Shown piece after piece: positions 1-10,735 of a stretch of 64,000 bases of DNA (positions within the stretch are counted from its first letter, which is position 1; the number at the start of each line of letters is the position of its first letter). Origin of the DNA: Ligula intestinalis (taxonomy: Eukaryota; Platyhelminthes; Cestoda; Diphyllobothriidea; Diphyllobothriidae); contig JAYGXS010000002.1 in assembly GCA_036362985.1 (NCBI GenBank), forward strand, positions 90,163,513 through 90,227,512. Direction: 5' to 3'. Position numbers and translations under genes: made by a program. The notes beneath the pieces were generated by a model that saw only the letters and a list, made by a program, of their open reading frames with translations, searched no databases and was not told where the DNA came from.

Positions 1-202
1 CCTCTTCAGCCAGGCGTTCGCGCTCCTTTTCTGTCATTTCTCTTGGAGCTGTTTCTTCTTCGCTCTTTGGTTCATCCTGCGGAACACTTTGCTTTGTTTT
101 GTTTTTCTTGTTCTTCTTTTTTGCTGTTTTCTGGGGGGCTTCGGGTTTTTTAGGTTCGACTTCCTCCTTCGGCTCTGCTGCTGCTGCTACATCCCAGGCG
201 TC
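1..202 (-). CDS. EIF3J: EIF3J coding exon 3 (partial, off the left edge)
   Basis: Minus strand. The acceptor TTGCAAG is followed by DAWDVAAAAEPKEE. The frame is open for 67 codons to the edge, is very rich in Lys, Glu and Pro, and ends in MTEKERERLAEE. It carries a run of GCA/GCT alanine codons (AAAA). Confidence 0.75.
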
Positions 203-348
203 CTTGCAAGCATTAAGCGGAAGAATAACTTACGGGAACGTCATTTGCGTCATCATCCCAGCTAAACAGAACTGCTTTATCAGCAGTATTTGCTTCATCT
301 AAGAAAAAACAAAGTAATCAATATAAGTCCCTTACCCCAATCGTCCAT
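1..348 (-). CDS. EIF3J: Eukaryotic translation initiation factor 3 subunit J, 5' part (exons 1-3, runs off window)
   Basis: eIF3j is a cytosolic factor that binds the 40S subunit near the decoding centre and helps recruit the eIF3 complex. On the minus strand the spliced reading starts MDDWDEANTADKA, passes FSWDDDANDVPDAWD, then enters a Lys/Glu/Pro-rich stretch (KKKNKKNKTK) and an acidic coiled-coil-like stretch ending EKERERLAEE at base 1. Acidic Trp-Asp motifs followed by a KEKER-type helix are the known layout of the eIF3j N-terminal half. Exons are 348-336, 298-234 and 202-1, with phases that join exactly (13, 65 and 202 nt). Reading straight through either intron meets a stop or breaks the frame. 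The start ATG at 348-346 is the only one that fits the first splice. About 97 codons are seen and the rest lies outside the window. The call rests on motif layout, not on an alignment. Confidence 0.72.
234..298 (-). CDS. EIF3J: EIF3J coding exon 2 (65 nt)
   Basis: Minus strand. The acceptor TTCTTAG ends at base 299 and the donor GTAAGT starts at 233. It encodes DEANTADKAVLFSWDDDANDVP split across phase 1 and phase 0 boundaries. Flanking introns are 37 nt (299-335) and 31 nt (203-233). Confidence 0.7.
336..348 (-). CDS. EIF3J: EIF3J coding exon 1 (13 nt)
   Basis: Minus strand. The start codon plus MDDW and one base of the next codon (phase 1). The donor is GTAAGG at 335-330. A first coding exon of 13 nt would be missed by most gene finders. 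Confidence 0.65.
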
Positions 349-1789
349 GCCCTGGGGCGAAGGAGAAAGGCCACGGGTCGGAGTTATCTTAACGATGGCG
401 CGCACATACGCGTTTGATGCGACAAAACAAAATGATTGCGCCTACGTCGATTACCCTTCAACTAAAATACCGCCTTCAGCGTCCACCCTACATGCTTAAA
501 ATGTTTTCGAAGAGATCAATTTGGTCAAAATGGATATTAAATCTCCAATTGAACCACCGTTTACCTGTTCTTTTTTTACTTTTCAAATTTACTTCTCTGC
601 AATATGGTCTGTTTGCATTATAGAAACACCAGACTACCCGAAGATTGGATATATAGTTTGCATTGGCCTTTTTAGATTCACGTTGGGTTTTTCCATGCAT
701 AATGTTCCAGCAACGTCATCAAAGTTTTTGCAGTGGATTGATGATAGTCAGTCTAAGTACTGGAACGGGGATATTACCACGAAGATATCGCAGTAGGACA
801 CATGACGAATGTATTAGGCCAGACTCTTTTCTGTTAAAGAGGTATAAAATGTTTAAGCCATAAAGAAGACAAGTGACAACACTTTCTGCATTACTGAGTA
901 CAATGAAAATTGTATAGGTGTGGATAGGGCGTTGTGAGTGCAGTTGGTGCATTATGACTAGCTTGTTAAATCCCGAGTTGTAGGTAAGAGACAAAGGTAA
1001 GGATTCATCGTATGGATGCCCTGAGACAAACTTATTCAAGCCCAAGTGTCTTACAGGTTTCGTGTTCAATTGTTTAATGTTCTTTTAATGCGTAGGTATT
1101 GTGTGTTTGACGCTGATATAAAGTCAGTAGAAAAGAAATTAAAGTAGCTTGTTATTGTGTTACTATTCGAAAAATGCAGGTAAAAATGTTTTGAAAAAGA
1201 CAAAAACAACTAAGAAAATAAGAAGAGCAACTCCAGTTCGGTAGCAAAGGCAACATATGGACCAATAAAACTATAAGAACAATTCCCATTGGTTATCGGT
1301 TAAGTATATTGACCTAAGAAAACTATTAGAGCGAAACCTATTACTATCAGGCGACCTAACGATTAATCACTTCTGAGAAAAAAGCACCAGAATGAGGCAT
1401 TCATTGAGTATCTAACTCAAAGTTGCCGTCTCATGCTACAGTTCACATGGCCAAAGGCAGTGGTAATGTTTAATGTGTCCAGTCCTAACTGAGAAAGAGC
1501 GAGACAACAGTGACACCTGCTTTAGAAGGATGGCGTATCAGGTGCAGTTGTTCCCCAATTAGTGTGCATCGAATTAGGAGAAGAATGCCGTTTCTGGTGG
1601 CATATGATTTATGGGCTGAAGTTAGAAGTAATAAGTGCTTGTGCAATCACGATAATGTGGACACACGCGTGTGCATATGTGTCCGACGCACAGATGAGTG
1701 CACCGGCCCTCTCGGACAACGAGCCCACCCACAAATCAAAAAACTTACCGTAGATAGAGAAGTAGAAGGCATTTCCACCACCAGAATAA
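349..1789. other. No gene seen; upstream flank of EIF3J
   Basis: Upstream side of EIF3J. The first 80 bases hold several CpGs (for example at 399-412), as expected near a promoter, but no TATA box stands out. The remainder is unassigned and short open frames on both strands show no family features. Confidence 0.4.
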
Positions 1790-2545
1790 AACTTTTACTT
1801 GCCTGAGCTTTCGGGCTCTTTCTAGAGTCCATCGTCCGAGATAAAAGGTGACAACGAAAGACAAACAACAGCTACAGGACGCAGGAGCCAATCAGCCGCT
1901 ATGGAGAAGGGGGAAGGAGGAGAACGGTCAACCAACAGTGCCATCATTCCGGAGATGCCTGCGCACCACGATGTATGCCGGCGCCAGATCGATAAATCGA
2001 TTGACTATGTTCTTATCTGAGGCCCAGGCATCAATCGATTCGCGGCCTGTTTTGTTGCCAGCGTGCGCGATTACCCTCGCCGATGTAAAATTAAACTCGT
2101 GACCGGTCTCGTAGGTATGAGCAGCCACTTGCTTCACACCATTGTACCACCCGCTTATGTTCGCGTATGCGCAAACCAAGCATACGTCCTGTCTGTTCTG
2201 TGTAATTTCTGGAACAATTTCGACATGGTATGCGATACACGACGCCTGACTGCTGACTGGGAATTAAGCAGTCCTTGATTCGCACAATCCGACTTCGCAT
2301 GGTAGCCTTGGGATTGTATCCAATTCCGACGCCTTTTCCCACATCAATACATTCAGTCGCTCCCGATACATCCTTGATGAATGGCAGCGCATGCCATATC
2401 GTACGGGTTGGTCCTTGTTGGGTCATCGTAAGGTGAGCACATAGGCATCAGCTTATGAAGGCCTTCGGATAGCCTTTCCGCATAAACTGGTTGCGGAGAT
2501 ATCGGGTCTCAAGTGCCTTTTCTTCCGGACTACTGCAATGAGTCT
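1790..2545 (-). mobile_element. Penelope-like element, 3' part: connector, GIY-YIG endonuclease and tail (decayed)
   Basis: Read on the minus strand. Around 2570-2450 is the connector (THCSSPEEKALETRYLRNQ, then MRKGYPKAF), typical of the segment between PLE reverse transcriptase and endonuclease. At 2426-2091 is the GIY-YIG nuclease core (GVVYRIPCRNC, NYTEQTGRMLGLRIREHKR). A frameshift near 2145 moves the frame to the C-terminal part (HTYETGHEFNF, ARVIAHAGNKTGRESIDAW). The tail ends in a conserved stem-loop at 1840-1802. The two reading frames and short length mark it as a dead copy. PLEs encode RT plus a GIY-YIG nuclease that nicks the target DNA; this piece has lost the RT, which appears inverted next door. 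Confidence 0.85.
1802..1840 (-). ncRNA. PLE terminal stem-loop motif, copy 1
   Basis: CTCGGACGATGGA ... CCCGAAAGCTCAGG, with inner stem CTCT-AGAA-AGAG. It overlaps the PLE ORF end. Whether it is a functional RNA is unproven. Confidence 0.35.
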
Positions 2546-2554
2546 GAATTCTTT

Positions 2555-2890
2555 TGAAAAGTGTTTTTATCCAGCATTTTTGTGAGCCACCGAATGGTTC
2601 CTGTGGAAATTGAGAAGCTATTTTGTGTTCGTCGCCTTGATTTATCGTGCAAAGGAACATGCTGCAGAATTTCCATAAACTTCTCAACTCCACCTTCCCA
2701 GGCATACAATTCACGTGGGAAGAAGAAAGGGATCAGCAGGCACCCTTCCTCGATGCACTCGTCATGCGAACTTCCGACGGCAAAATCAAAACAACGGTCT
2801 ACAGGAAGGCGACGAACACAACACACAGAGTATATTGGGCAGTAAAATCACGATCGCAAATGGACGAACCAAGGGAGGTATAGAATTGTA
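2555..2890 (+). mobile_element. Penelope-like element, RT C-terminal fragment
   Basis: Plus strand, opposite to the neighbouring GIY-YIG piece. It reads FHKLLNSTFPGIQF, EEERDQQAPFLDALVMR and KTTVYRKATNT. These are the conserved segments after the catalytic YVDD motif in PLE reverse transcriptases (the LPFLDVLV and VYRKPTHT blocks). The region that should hold YVDD (about 2620-2640) reads FVFVALIY and has lost both catalytic aspartates. The fragment stops near 2885. It is a decayed remnant. Confidence 0.8.
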
Positions 2891-4429
2891 AGCTGATATG
2901 ATGGGGGGAGGGGGTGCACAGTCTCCAACCGCGGACTCTGAAAACCGCCAAAATGCAGGCATTGGATTCCCGTTTCTGTCACCTTCTGCAAAATTGATAT
3001 AAGAGCTGCATTTAAATGTGGCCTTTGCTCTCGATGTTCATGTGTTGGTCGCATACAAAATGACTTTGCTTGCCTAACTGCTTAAAAATAAAGCCTTGAT
3101 CAAAGTTACTGCTCTCATACGTGCAATTGGATCTTTGTCTATCCCAGAATGGTTTCTTGCAACAAATCTACTGAAAAGCCTATTATTTAGTACGTATGTA
3201 TTTCCTAATTCCTCTTCATAACCAAAATCTGTCGCTATCGAAACGCACTCATGCTCGATTTCGCACTGAAATTATTCGATCATTGCCTGTAAACTGGCAT
3301 AATAAACATATTATTATTATTATTAGGCGCAATACGGTCGAATCAACTTTTTGCGCTGTCCAGGGAGATTCATACCGCGCAAGCGGTCACTTGATAACCG
3401 TTCTCTGGATGTCTATATGTGCATTCAATCACAGCCATCCACAAACGGCTACACCAATCAACTGGTCAAGCGGCCAGTAACTTACTCTTACATGGATTTC
3501 ATTAATCCAGGCCCACACCCTTGCAAGCAGAAGCGTTCGCAGGTTCTGAGCTTGCCGCGCCTCGTGGGCCCTGACCATTACTGGGATTCTGTGGGGCATA
3601 CATAACTTCCGTTAGTACATTTTCCCTTCAACCATGAAAGGGATCTAGGCGTGTAAATTGTAGTTTTTTGAATCTAAACACTGCTTTGATCCCTTCAGCT
3701 TGCTGATACCGATGCGATACAACCATGCAATTACCAGAAATCGCTCCGCAATGTCATCAATAAATGTTAAATTGACTGGATCCTGCTGTTTCGCTGCACT
3801 GCACCTTGATCGCACGAATAACGAAACACGGCTGCTGACACCTTTTCTCGAATCAAAATGGACCTCTTCATTAAAAATCAACCCCATTAGTCCAGGTCAA
3901 ACCCGAAGACTATTGTAAGAACTGTCGTCCAACAATGCGAACAACATGTTGGTCCATCTTTGCAATAATTTTATTACCACCATCACTGGCAGCCTCCTAT
4001 ATAATCTTCAAGATCGACGGATTGCTCCTATACCTAGCTGGATGAAAGTTAAGTGCGTTTGACACGCTCTGTAACCTATCCAATCTTCGAGCACTTAAGA
4101 CTCTTTTCTGACGTATCCGTCTGTCTAAGTATTTACAGGGCTACTTCATTTCACACACGCACGTCCCTTGCGTACCAAAGGGCCAAGTTGCCGGCATTAC
4201 AAATAGGAGAAGACAGAAGATGAAAGAATGGCACAGACAAACCCACTATAAATCATGATAATGCGGAAAACCACAGAAACGTTTGGGAGACGACTCGAAT
4301 CCCAACTGAGCGAGGCGGTGGTAAAAAGGAGCCATTACAGCCTGAGACTCAGTCTGCCTGTCAGTCAATCAGCACAACACACATTGCCAATAAAAGCAAA
4401 CGTGTGAGTCCCAGGAAGCAATTGAGAAG
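2891..4429. other. Intergenic, no gene seen; short (ATT)n tract at 3309-3325
   Basis: No coding region recognised. The ATT microsatellite follows AATAAACAT and resembles the ATT tail of the CR1-like LINE at 52072-52090, so an old LINE 3' end is possible. At 4285-4310 there is an antisense B-box-like string (GACTCGAATCCCAAC), perhaps a SINE relic. Confidence 0.35.
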
Positions 4430-5150
4430 AAGACGACTCGATCGCTACAACAATAGTTTTATTCACCTGACGTTTCGAGCTCCGTCGCGGATTCGTTATC
4501 AAAGTCAAAGTCAGGGAGCAGTAGCAGATACGGAATAAAATATGCACAACACTTTGCAGCATTGATAGGCTAGATTCATTACTGCGAACATACAACGGCA
4601 ATTAACGGTGATTGCCTTCTTGCGTTTTGATAGTCTGTACAACAGCATGCGAGCTCTGACCTGCTGAACTTTCATCACGCGTGGTGCACAAGGGCATGAT
4701 GATTGTTAGACCACTTGGCCCTGCGGTGTTGGCGTAGGATGACGCGTTGGTCTGTCCGTTCCCCAGTTGGCGACTGGCCTTGGCCAAATTGAGTCTCAGC
4801 ACCGAATAAGGATTGGCCAAATAGTTACACTTGTTTATGGATTGGGAGCTCGTGAACGATGACTCAAGTAATTATCGGCTCACCCGATTGTCACCTCTTG
4901 TGAGAATTTCAGTCTCATCAAATTTGTACGTTTGGCTGGGTATCGTCGAGCGAGCCAAAACTTGAGAATTGGCAGCATTTCGCCGCACAACTGCCACGTG
5001 TTCGGAAATTAGCGCCTTGAGAAGCCTGCCAATTTTTCCAAAAAAGCTGCTTTGCCCGCAACTGCACCAGATCCAGCAGACGACTCGAGATGTCTCTTGC
5101 CATGACAACGGGTCTTTTGGTTTCATCATCTGACGCCTTATGGTTGTCTC
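4430..5150 (-). mobile_element. Penelope-like element, GIY-YIG and C-terminal tail (family A)
   Basis: Minus strand. 5129-4872 carries a GIY-YIG module (WIWCSCGQSSFFGKIGRLLK, ISEHVAVVRRNAANSQV, KFDETEILTRGDNRVSR). 4820-4602 carries the family tail (PYSVLRLNLAKASRQLGNGQ, TTRDESSAGQSSHAVVQT). The tail runs on in a shifted frame to the end of the ORF at about 4470, where the codons for a NESATELETSGE-type ending overlap a conserved stem-loop (4504-4466), followed by an AATAAA signal. The same tail recurs at 12.8, 13.4, 23.8 and 24.1 kb. Frame changes show it is dead. Confidence 0.85.
4466..4504 (-). ncRNA. PLE terminal stem-loop motif, copy 2
   Basis: TTTGATAACGAA, inner stem TCCG-CGA-CGGA, then CTCGAAACGTCAGG. 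Confidence 0.4.
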
Positions 5151-5289
5151 CAGCCTAAGTGTGACTCCGGGATAGAGGTCTATTGCTCTGTTCTAACAAG
5201 GCCAACAGGAAAGCAAAACAAATTCGAATGCAGAATAGAATCAAATTCGGCAGTAAATAAGGGAGAAACCAGCCAGGAACCACGTAACC

Positions 5290-5625
5290 ACAGCGCCCAC
5301 GTGGTGGAGATTAACTTAGGCAGGCAGGAACACCTGATTACTCGTCAGTCGACGAAGGGCACGTCAGCCAGTGCGCTGACTTGCGACAGCCGAAAAGTGG
5401 GCAGAAGTCACACGAGCTCATCAGCCAACAAAACTCACGGTCAACCAACAACGAACAGGCAGGTAAAAGTTCGTGCATCGAGTGCGGATATAATAACAGG
5501 CACGCGGCAAGACTACAACAGTCCCTGCGAACAGGAACAACCACCGAGTTACTCTGACAATGGAACCGAGAGAGTGCCCGAAACGTCAGTCTCAAAATAA
5601 AACGGTCCATGTCCCCGAACCTTCT
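5290..5625 (+). mobile_element. Penelope-like element 3' tail (family B)
   Basis: Plus strand open frame 5301-5600 rich in Ser, Thr and Gln, ending PPSYSDNGTERVPETSVSK. Its last codons coincide with a stem-loop motif at 5552-5589 of the same kind as in the other PLE tails, followed by AATAAAACGG. I assign it to PLEs from that terminal motif and the composition; no nuclease domain remains. Confidence 0.5.
5552..5589 (+). ncRNA. PLE terminal stem-loop motif, copy 3
   Basis: CTCTGACAATGGAACC ... GTGCCCGAAACGTCAG; the outer CTGAC/GTCAG pairing is perfect and the inner stem weak. Confidence 0.35.
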
Positions 5626-5639
5626 TCTTCCTCTCCTTT

Positions 5640-8600
5640 GGGGGACGGCAGAAACGATATGGTATCGGGACCTCGAATCTTTGCACAAAATTTTGAATAT
5701 AATCTTAGCCCAAGACAGAGAGAGAGTGGGAGAGAGTGTTCGGTTCCGGCTACGGAATGTGCTGCCCATGTTTCAACTATTATAGCTACAGTGTGATATG
5801 ATTGAGCTGTCAATTAGCAGATGAAGATGGGTTTGCGGACTTTGTGAGGGAGCTAACAGGAGTAGTATAAATTACAGTTTAGGGGGTGGGAGTGATTATG
5901 GATGAAGCCAAAAACCGAAAACAGGGCCCTGATGTCTGGGTATCTTATCAAGTACTGAGAATAAACAGCTAAAGGAGGCAGGTCAGTGATTTCTGGGGAA
6001 GAACATCTAGTCATCGAGTGCTTAAGGAACCACGAAAGATATGGAACGGATGCTTCTGGATGCGTTATGGGTAGTGTAGCTATTGCCAATGTCACTAAGA
6101 AAAAAACTTGGAGGTGCACATACAGGTTGCAAGTTATTGCTATTTGAAGAGTGACTAACAATGGATCAGGGACTATTAGCATATGGAGTGTCAGCAACAA
6201 AGGATTGAGAGGGAGATCTTAAAGACAAAGGTGAATATTTTATGTATCGGAATACTATGCAATGCAAAACAAGGGTTAGCTTGATGTTTTTTTCTAAATT
6301 GGAAACTCAGGAAGCTAGAGGGAAGATAGTGGTCAGTAGGGCAGGAATTGGTGGAAAACCTGTACCCAGAATGGGAGTCATAAGAGTAAGGATGATGCAA
6401 GTGAAAATTTTTGGCATAAAGTGATAGGAAGCCGGAAATAGTTTAGGGAGAAAATGACTGGGGATGAGACACATAAGAGCTGTTGATAAGATTAATAATA
6501 TGGCGTTCATTGGTACATGGCGTGCGGTGCAAAAAATCATTCGGATGTTTAACTGACTATGATTTTATAGACGATTTCAGTTATAAGGGCTTGGCAAATC
6601 TACAAGAAGGCATCCTACGATAATTAGGAACTACACTATCCTTTTCTGGTCAGATTCGGATTCAGGTGATTGAATGTAAATCTCGAGGATCTTCGTCAAC
6701 ATGACGATATTATCGGTCTAGATTATACAGATGGATTCTCGGACATTCTAGGGAACTGCCAGGCGTATTGAAAACGAAAAGTGAGGCGCTGCTAAGGCGG
6801 AAGCAAGCGAAGGAATTAAGTGGTGTGTGTAAGGGGGTGTGACCTAAGAAATAAGGGACAGTGCGTCTACCTTCAAAGGAGCAGGATTAATCAATCCATT
6901 AAATCCAGGTGTAAGAAGAATGAATTGATACGCGTTTCTATGAAAAGACGAAGACTTATATGAGAAATGGGATTGAATTCTTTGCTCCACGGTGGTGAGA
7001 TCATGACAATGGCAAAATCAAGCTTTCATAATATTAAGAAGCATGAAATCGGAAGGTAAAATCTGAATCGACTTCATTGGGCGAAAAAAGCTTCTCTTAA
7101 GCATGTTAATTCATACTAGTGGACGTCAATTACTTGGCTTCCGCTATTTTATAATTGAATCCAGAAAGTAGAAGCAATAAACAACTTAAAAAGTTGGTCA
7201 TATAATGGTAGAAAAAGAATTTCTTAGAGTAGGAAGACGTATATGTTCCTTCTATGGCTATGAAAAGATACACCAGCAACCAAATGAAATTGTGCGTTGA
7301 GAAATTTACCTCAGCCAACTTCCCTAGATTGAGAACATGCTGCCAAATTTCCGCAGAGAACGCTTACAATTGCGTAACGGGGACGCGTAAATTTACCTAG
7401 ACTTAATAAGGTGTGTTTACTGGCCATTAATGATTTCTGCTTACGCTTTAATTAAATGGCTTAGAGAAAAGCGTTTTCCGCATTCCTTATTTATATATAC
7501 AGCATTTGATATAACGGTAATTTGCGGTGCCTTGCTTGCAGCACGAAGGATCCGTTGTTTCAAGAAAAAGACTTAATTTCAATTTCAAATAATGCAATAG
7601 TTTATCTACGCGTTTCAAGAGGCAGTTGTTACACTAATGGTCGGGGAATCTTTTAAGAATACATTTGTCAGGATATTATCCTTCATCAACTGTCAATTGA
7701 CTGCCAAAGTTTAAAGAGACGGTTTAAACAACACCCCGTTGTCAATAGGTAGTTGAGATGCGCGCATTTGAATTTCATGCATAATGCATGAAATAGTTTT
7801 TAAGGATAATGGTATGCACACGCCAAATTTGTTCTTCATTTTGTCAATTTTCCACTTGAATTAACAAATTCAAAACGCCTTTAAATTAAGAAATGTAGTT
7901 TCCATTTTACACAAATGATACTCCAAACGATACCCGGAATCTATCCCGTAAACTAAATACTAAGTTCCGATCTTCTCGATTTTGTTCTGTATGCGTAAAA
8001 TTATAATATGGAACATTTAAAAAGAATCCATTTTTATAAAGTTGCCAAAATTTTGTGGATACCCGAAGACGAATCCGAGTCCCACATTTTATCTCTTTGT
8101 ACTTCATAATGAATCGTCATTTCGGTGAAAAAAGCCAGCAAGTGCAAAATGTGAAGTAGATATATATATATATATATATGGTATTAACGTACTTGTATTG
8201 TAATGAATTTATCTAGCCTAAAATGAGTGGTTTACTTACTTGCAGTAGAAAATGCGAATGCCTAAGTACTATTCGGGAACCGTATAGACGAGAAGACCAC
8301 GTTGGTCACAACAGCTCTCAGTTAAAAAAATTAAACAAAATCTAAAAAGAGAATCCCCGAAAAAAGGCTTTTGCCTCAATGAATATAACCTAAAATAAAA
8401 AATCTGGAATGACTGATAATAAATTTTACGAGGTATCCCTAATTTTGCGTTTTAAATGTAGAATTATTTAGTTCCCTTTAGTTCCCTTTCGATACGCTTT
8501 CATAGAAATTCAAGCATATTAAGATCTTCAAGAATTAAAAAAATCTATTTAAAATTAATTTTATAAAGAATCCCTCTGAACAGAAATTGAAAAAAAAGCT

Positions 8601-10735
8601 TAGCTGCCTGTTTTTGATTAAATCAATTTACTGGCAAATTATAGGGCTTGATTAACATTATTAATTTCAATAAAGCGAAACCAAGTAAATCACTTGGTTT
8701 ATTTAAGACTTACAGGTCTAAACTCAAATAGTCTTTCAGCAGTACGTTGATGCAGCATGGCTAAGATAGCTTAAAATGCCCAGATTGCATGATTTTTACT
8801 CTTCAGAGATAATATGTAAGTTTCCTGTAAAAAATACTTTGCCTGGGTAATCACTGTCAAGTATTAGTTGATTACGCACCGATGAAGCGTTAAAGTTCTC
8901 AATTTGCAGACCAAACACCATAAAACTGGATCATATTGTAAAGACTTCACCCGTGTAGTTATAGGCCAACATCAGCAGCTTCGAAAAGAACTGGAGAGGG
9001 GGGGAAAGTAAGACATGAATATCAGAAGTTTGCTCAGCCGACAGTTAGCTAATATTTCAAGCATACCAATTACGAGAAATCCTGAGATTGCTTCTGACAT
9101 GACAACAATTTTGCTAGATATAGGAGTAAATGGAAAACCACACCTGACAATTAATATTTCATGATATTTAACTACAGATACTCATTTTTGTACAGCACGC
9201 AAGAAAACATAAATTTCCTATTGCAGTTAGTTTGAAGGCAATGTTCGCTTCCATGTTGGTTTTGGAATCGGAAAATATCTGAAAAATACTGCACTGAAAA
9301 AAAGCGAGACTATTTGAGTAAAATTATCAAGTGGGGAGGAAGTAACTGTTTATCTTCGAATCTTCACGCTATTGACCTAATGAAAAGTAAAGTCAATTAA
9401 ACCTTCGTATAAATCACCGTAATTAGTCGTATTCACGTAAATTTCCGGACTGCACACAGCTTAATGATGAAGCGTAGGCCTTATTCCAAAACTTTTCAAA
9501 TATTTATACACTTCACTCTAAAGCACTATACAGTACACCATTGTGTCAGCTGTGAAGTCACTTCAGTAAATGTATTTTGTTCGAAGCAAGTTATATAGAA
9601 AATTAAGTGCATCTCGCGAAGCCTTACTATCTTCGTAGAGCTGACTATTGTGACGCGTGTATTTCTGAAACAATTGTTTGATTAATCTGAAAACCACTAG
9701 TTAAAAAACAGCAATTGTTAGCAGAGAAAACATATAAAACAATTTGAATGTTATTGTCACCAAGGAAAGGCCCATTTCGCGCCTATGGTAAGGGGTGTGA
9801 GATGGGCTCTAGTGTATTGCGTTTCTATAGAATGACATGCTGTGATGGGATTTGGCCTGAGTGGCTTAAAACAGAGTTTGTTTATAGAAACGTATGTGAC
9901 GTGCGTGTGCAGTAAAGACAACTGAGGCCATTGCGGCTGGTGTATGATGGGCTCTGGAAGCTTATTTTGCAGTCTCGGGTAGAGGAAATTGTGAGTGATG
10001 TACGAACTCAATGCGTGCTGTAAAAGCACAATTTCAATGTTGACAGGTTGCAACTGATGCCGCAATGTTGGAGATGAGGTCGGTTTTAATGAGGGTGCCT
10101 ATATTTGAATCGTTTAGAGGATTCTCCCCTGTGGTGAGAGTGAAAGGGGCGGCCGTTGTTTCAAGTATTTAGTGCTCTTCATCGTTGTCGGCGTCAAAGT
10201 AGGCTTTACACCAGATTTTTCGACAGAAACCTATGATTACAAAATAGGAAGAACTTTTGTGCTGTTATTGTGTAAGGTCCCAAGATGTTTAATGAGACTT
10301 ATCTGTGTCCGCTGAGAGCAAGCACATGATGAGATGGAGCGGATGTTGGCTAAATGAGTTGAAGGCACCTTCATTTCTCCGGAACTAGCAGCAAGTTCTC
10401 GGCAGAAATGCACAGTGTCTTATAGATAGTTTTCCAGTACCAACGACGAGGATCATTACTGCTACCCTTGGAAAGTAAGTGTTGATGGTATATAGCAGTG
10501 GGGCACTACATAGCATTGCAATTCTTTTCTTTTCCTATGTGCTAAGTTTTCCAGTAACAAAGCAATGGTAACAACTCTTGTGATAGACATTGGCGGCGTG
10601 ATTGATCTGACATAAAGTTTCCTCTTATATTTTCACCTACGCAATTTTTCCATTATCTGGATCAAGCTTCAAAATCTCGGAAGCTCACTTGCCTGACTAA
10701 GTCTAAAGGGGAAACATTACAACCTTCCAAGAAGT
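5640..10735. other. AT-rich intergenic region, no gene seen
   Basis: About 5 kb without a recognisable coding or RNA gene. 5840-6540 is purine-rich on the plus strand, giving pyrimidine-coded hydrophobic open frames on the minus strand that look artefactual. A (TA)n microsatellite lies at 8159-8179. 9760-10150 has a higher G content on the plus strand and may be an eroded repeat. Nothing else could be named. Confidence 0.4.
8159..8179. repeat. (TA)n microsatellite
   Basis: About ten uninterrupted TA dinucleotides. Confidence 0.9.

Noticed and set aside
5338..5769. 143-codon minus-strand open frame
   Set aside because: It lies antisense to the PLE family B tail and has no family features.
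5853..6540. Hydrophobic minus-strand open frames (115, 69 and 77 codons)
   Set aside because: Their Leu/Ile/Phe/Pro/Ser-rich content follows from a purine-rich plus strand; frames overlap inconsistently and lack start or splice signals.
9757..10065. 102-codon minus-strand open frame
   Set aside because: Low-information composition (His, Leu, Pro, Thr) with no conserved motif and no splice or poly(A) context.
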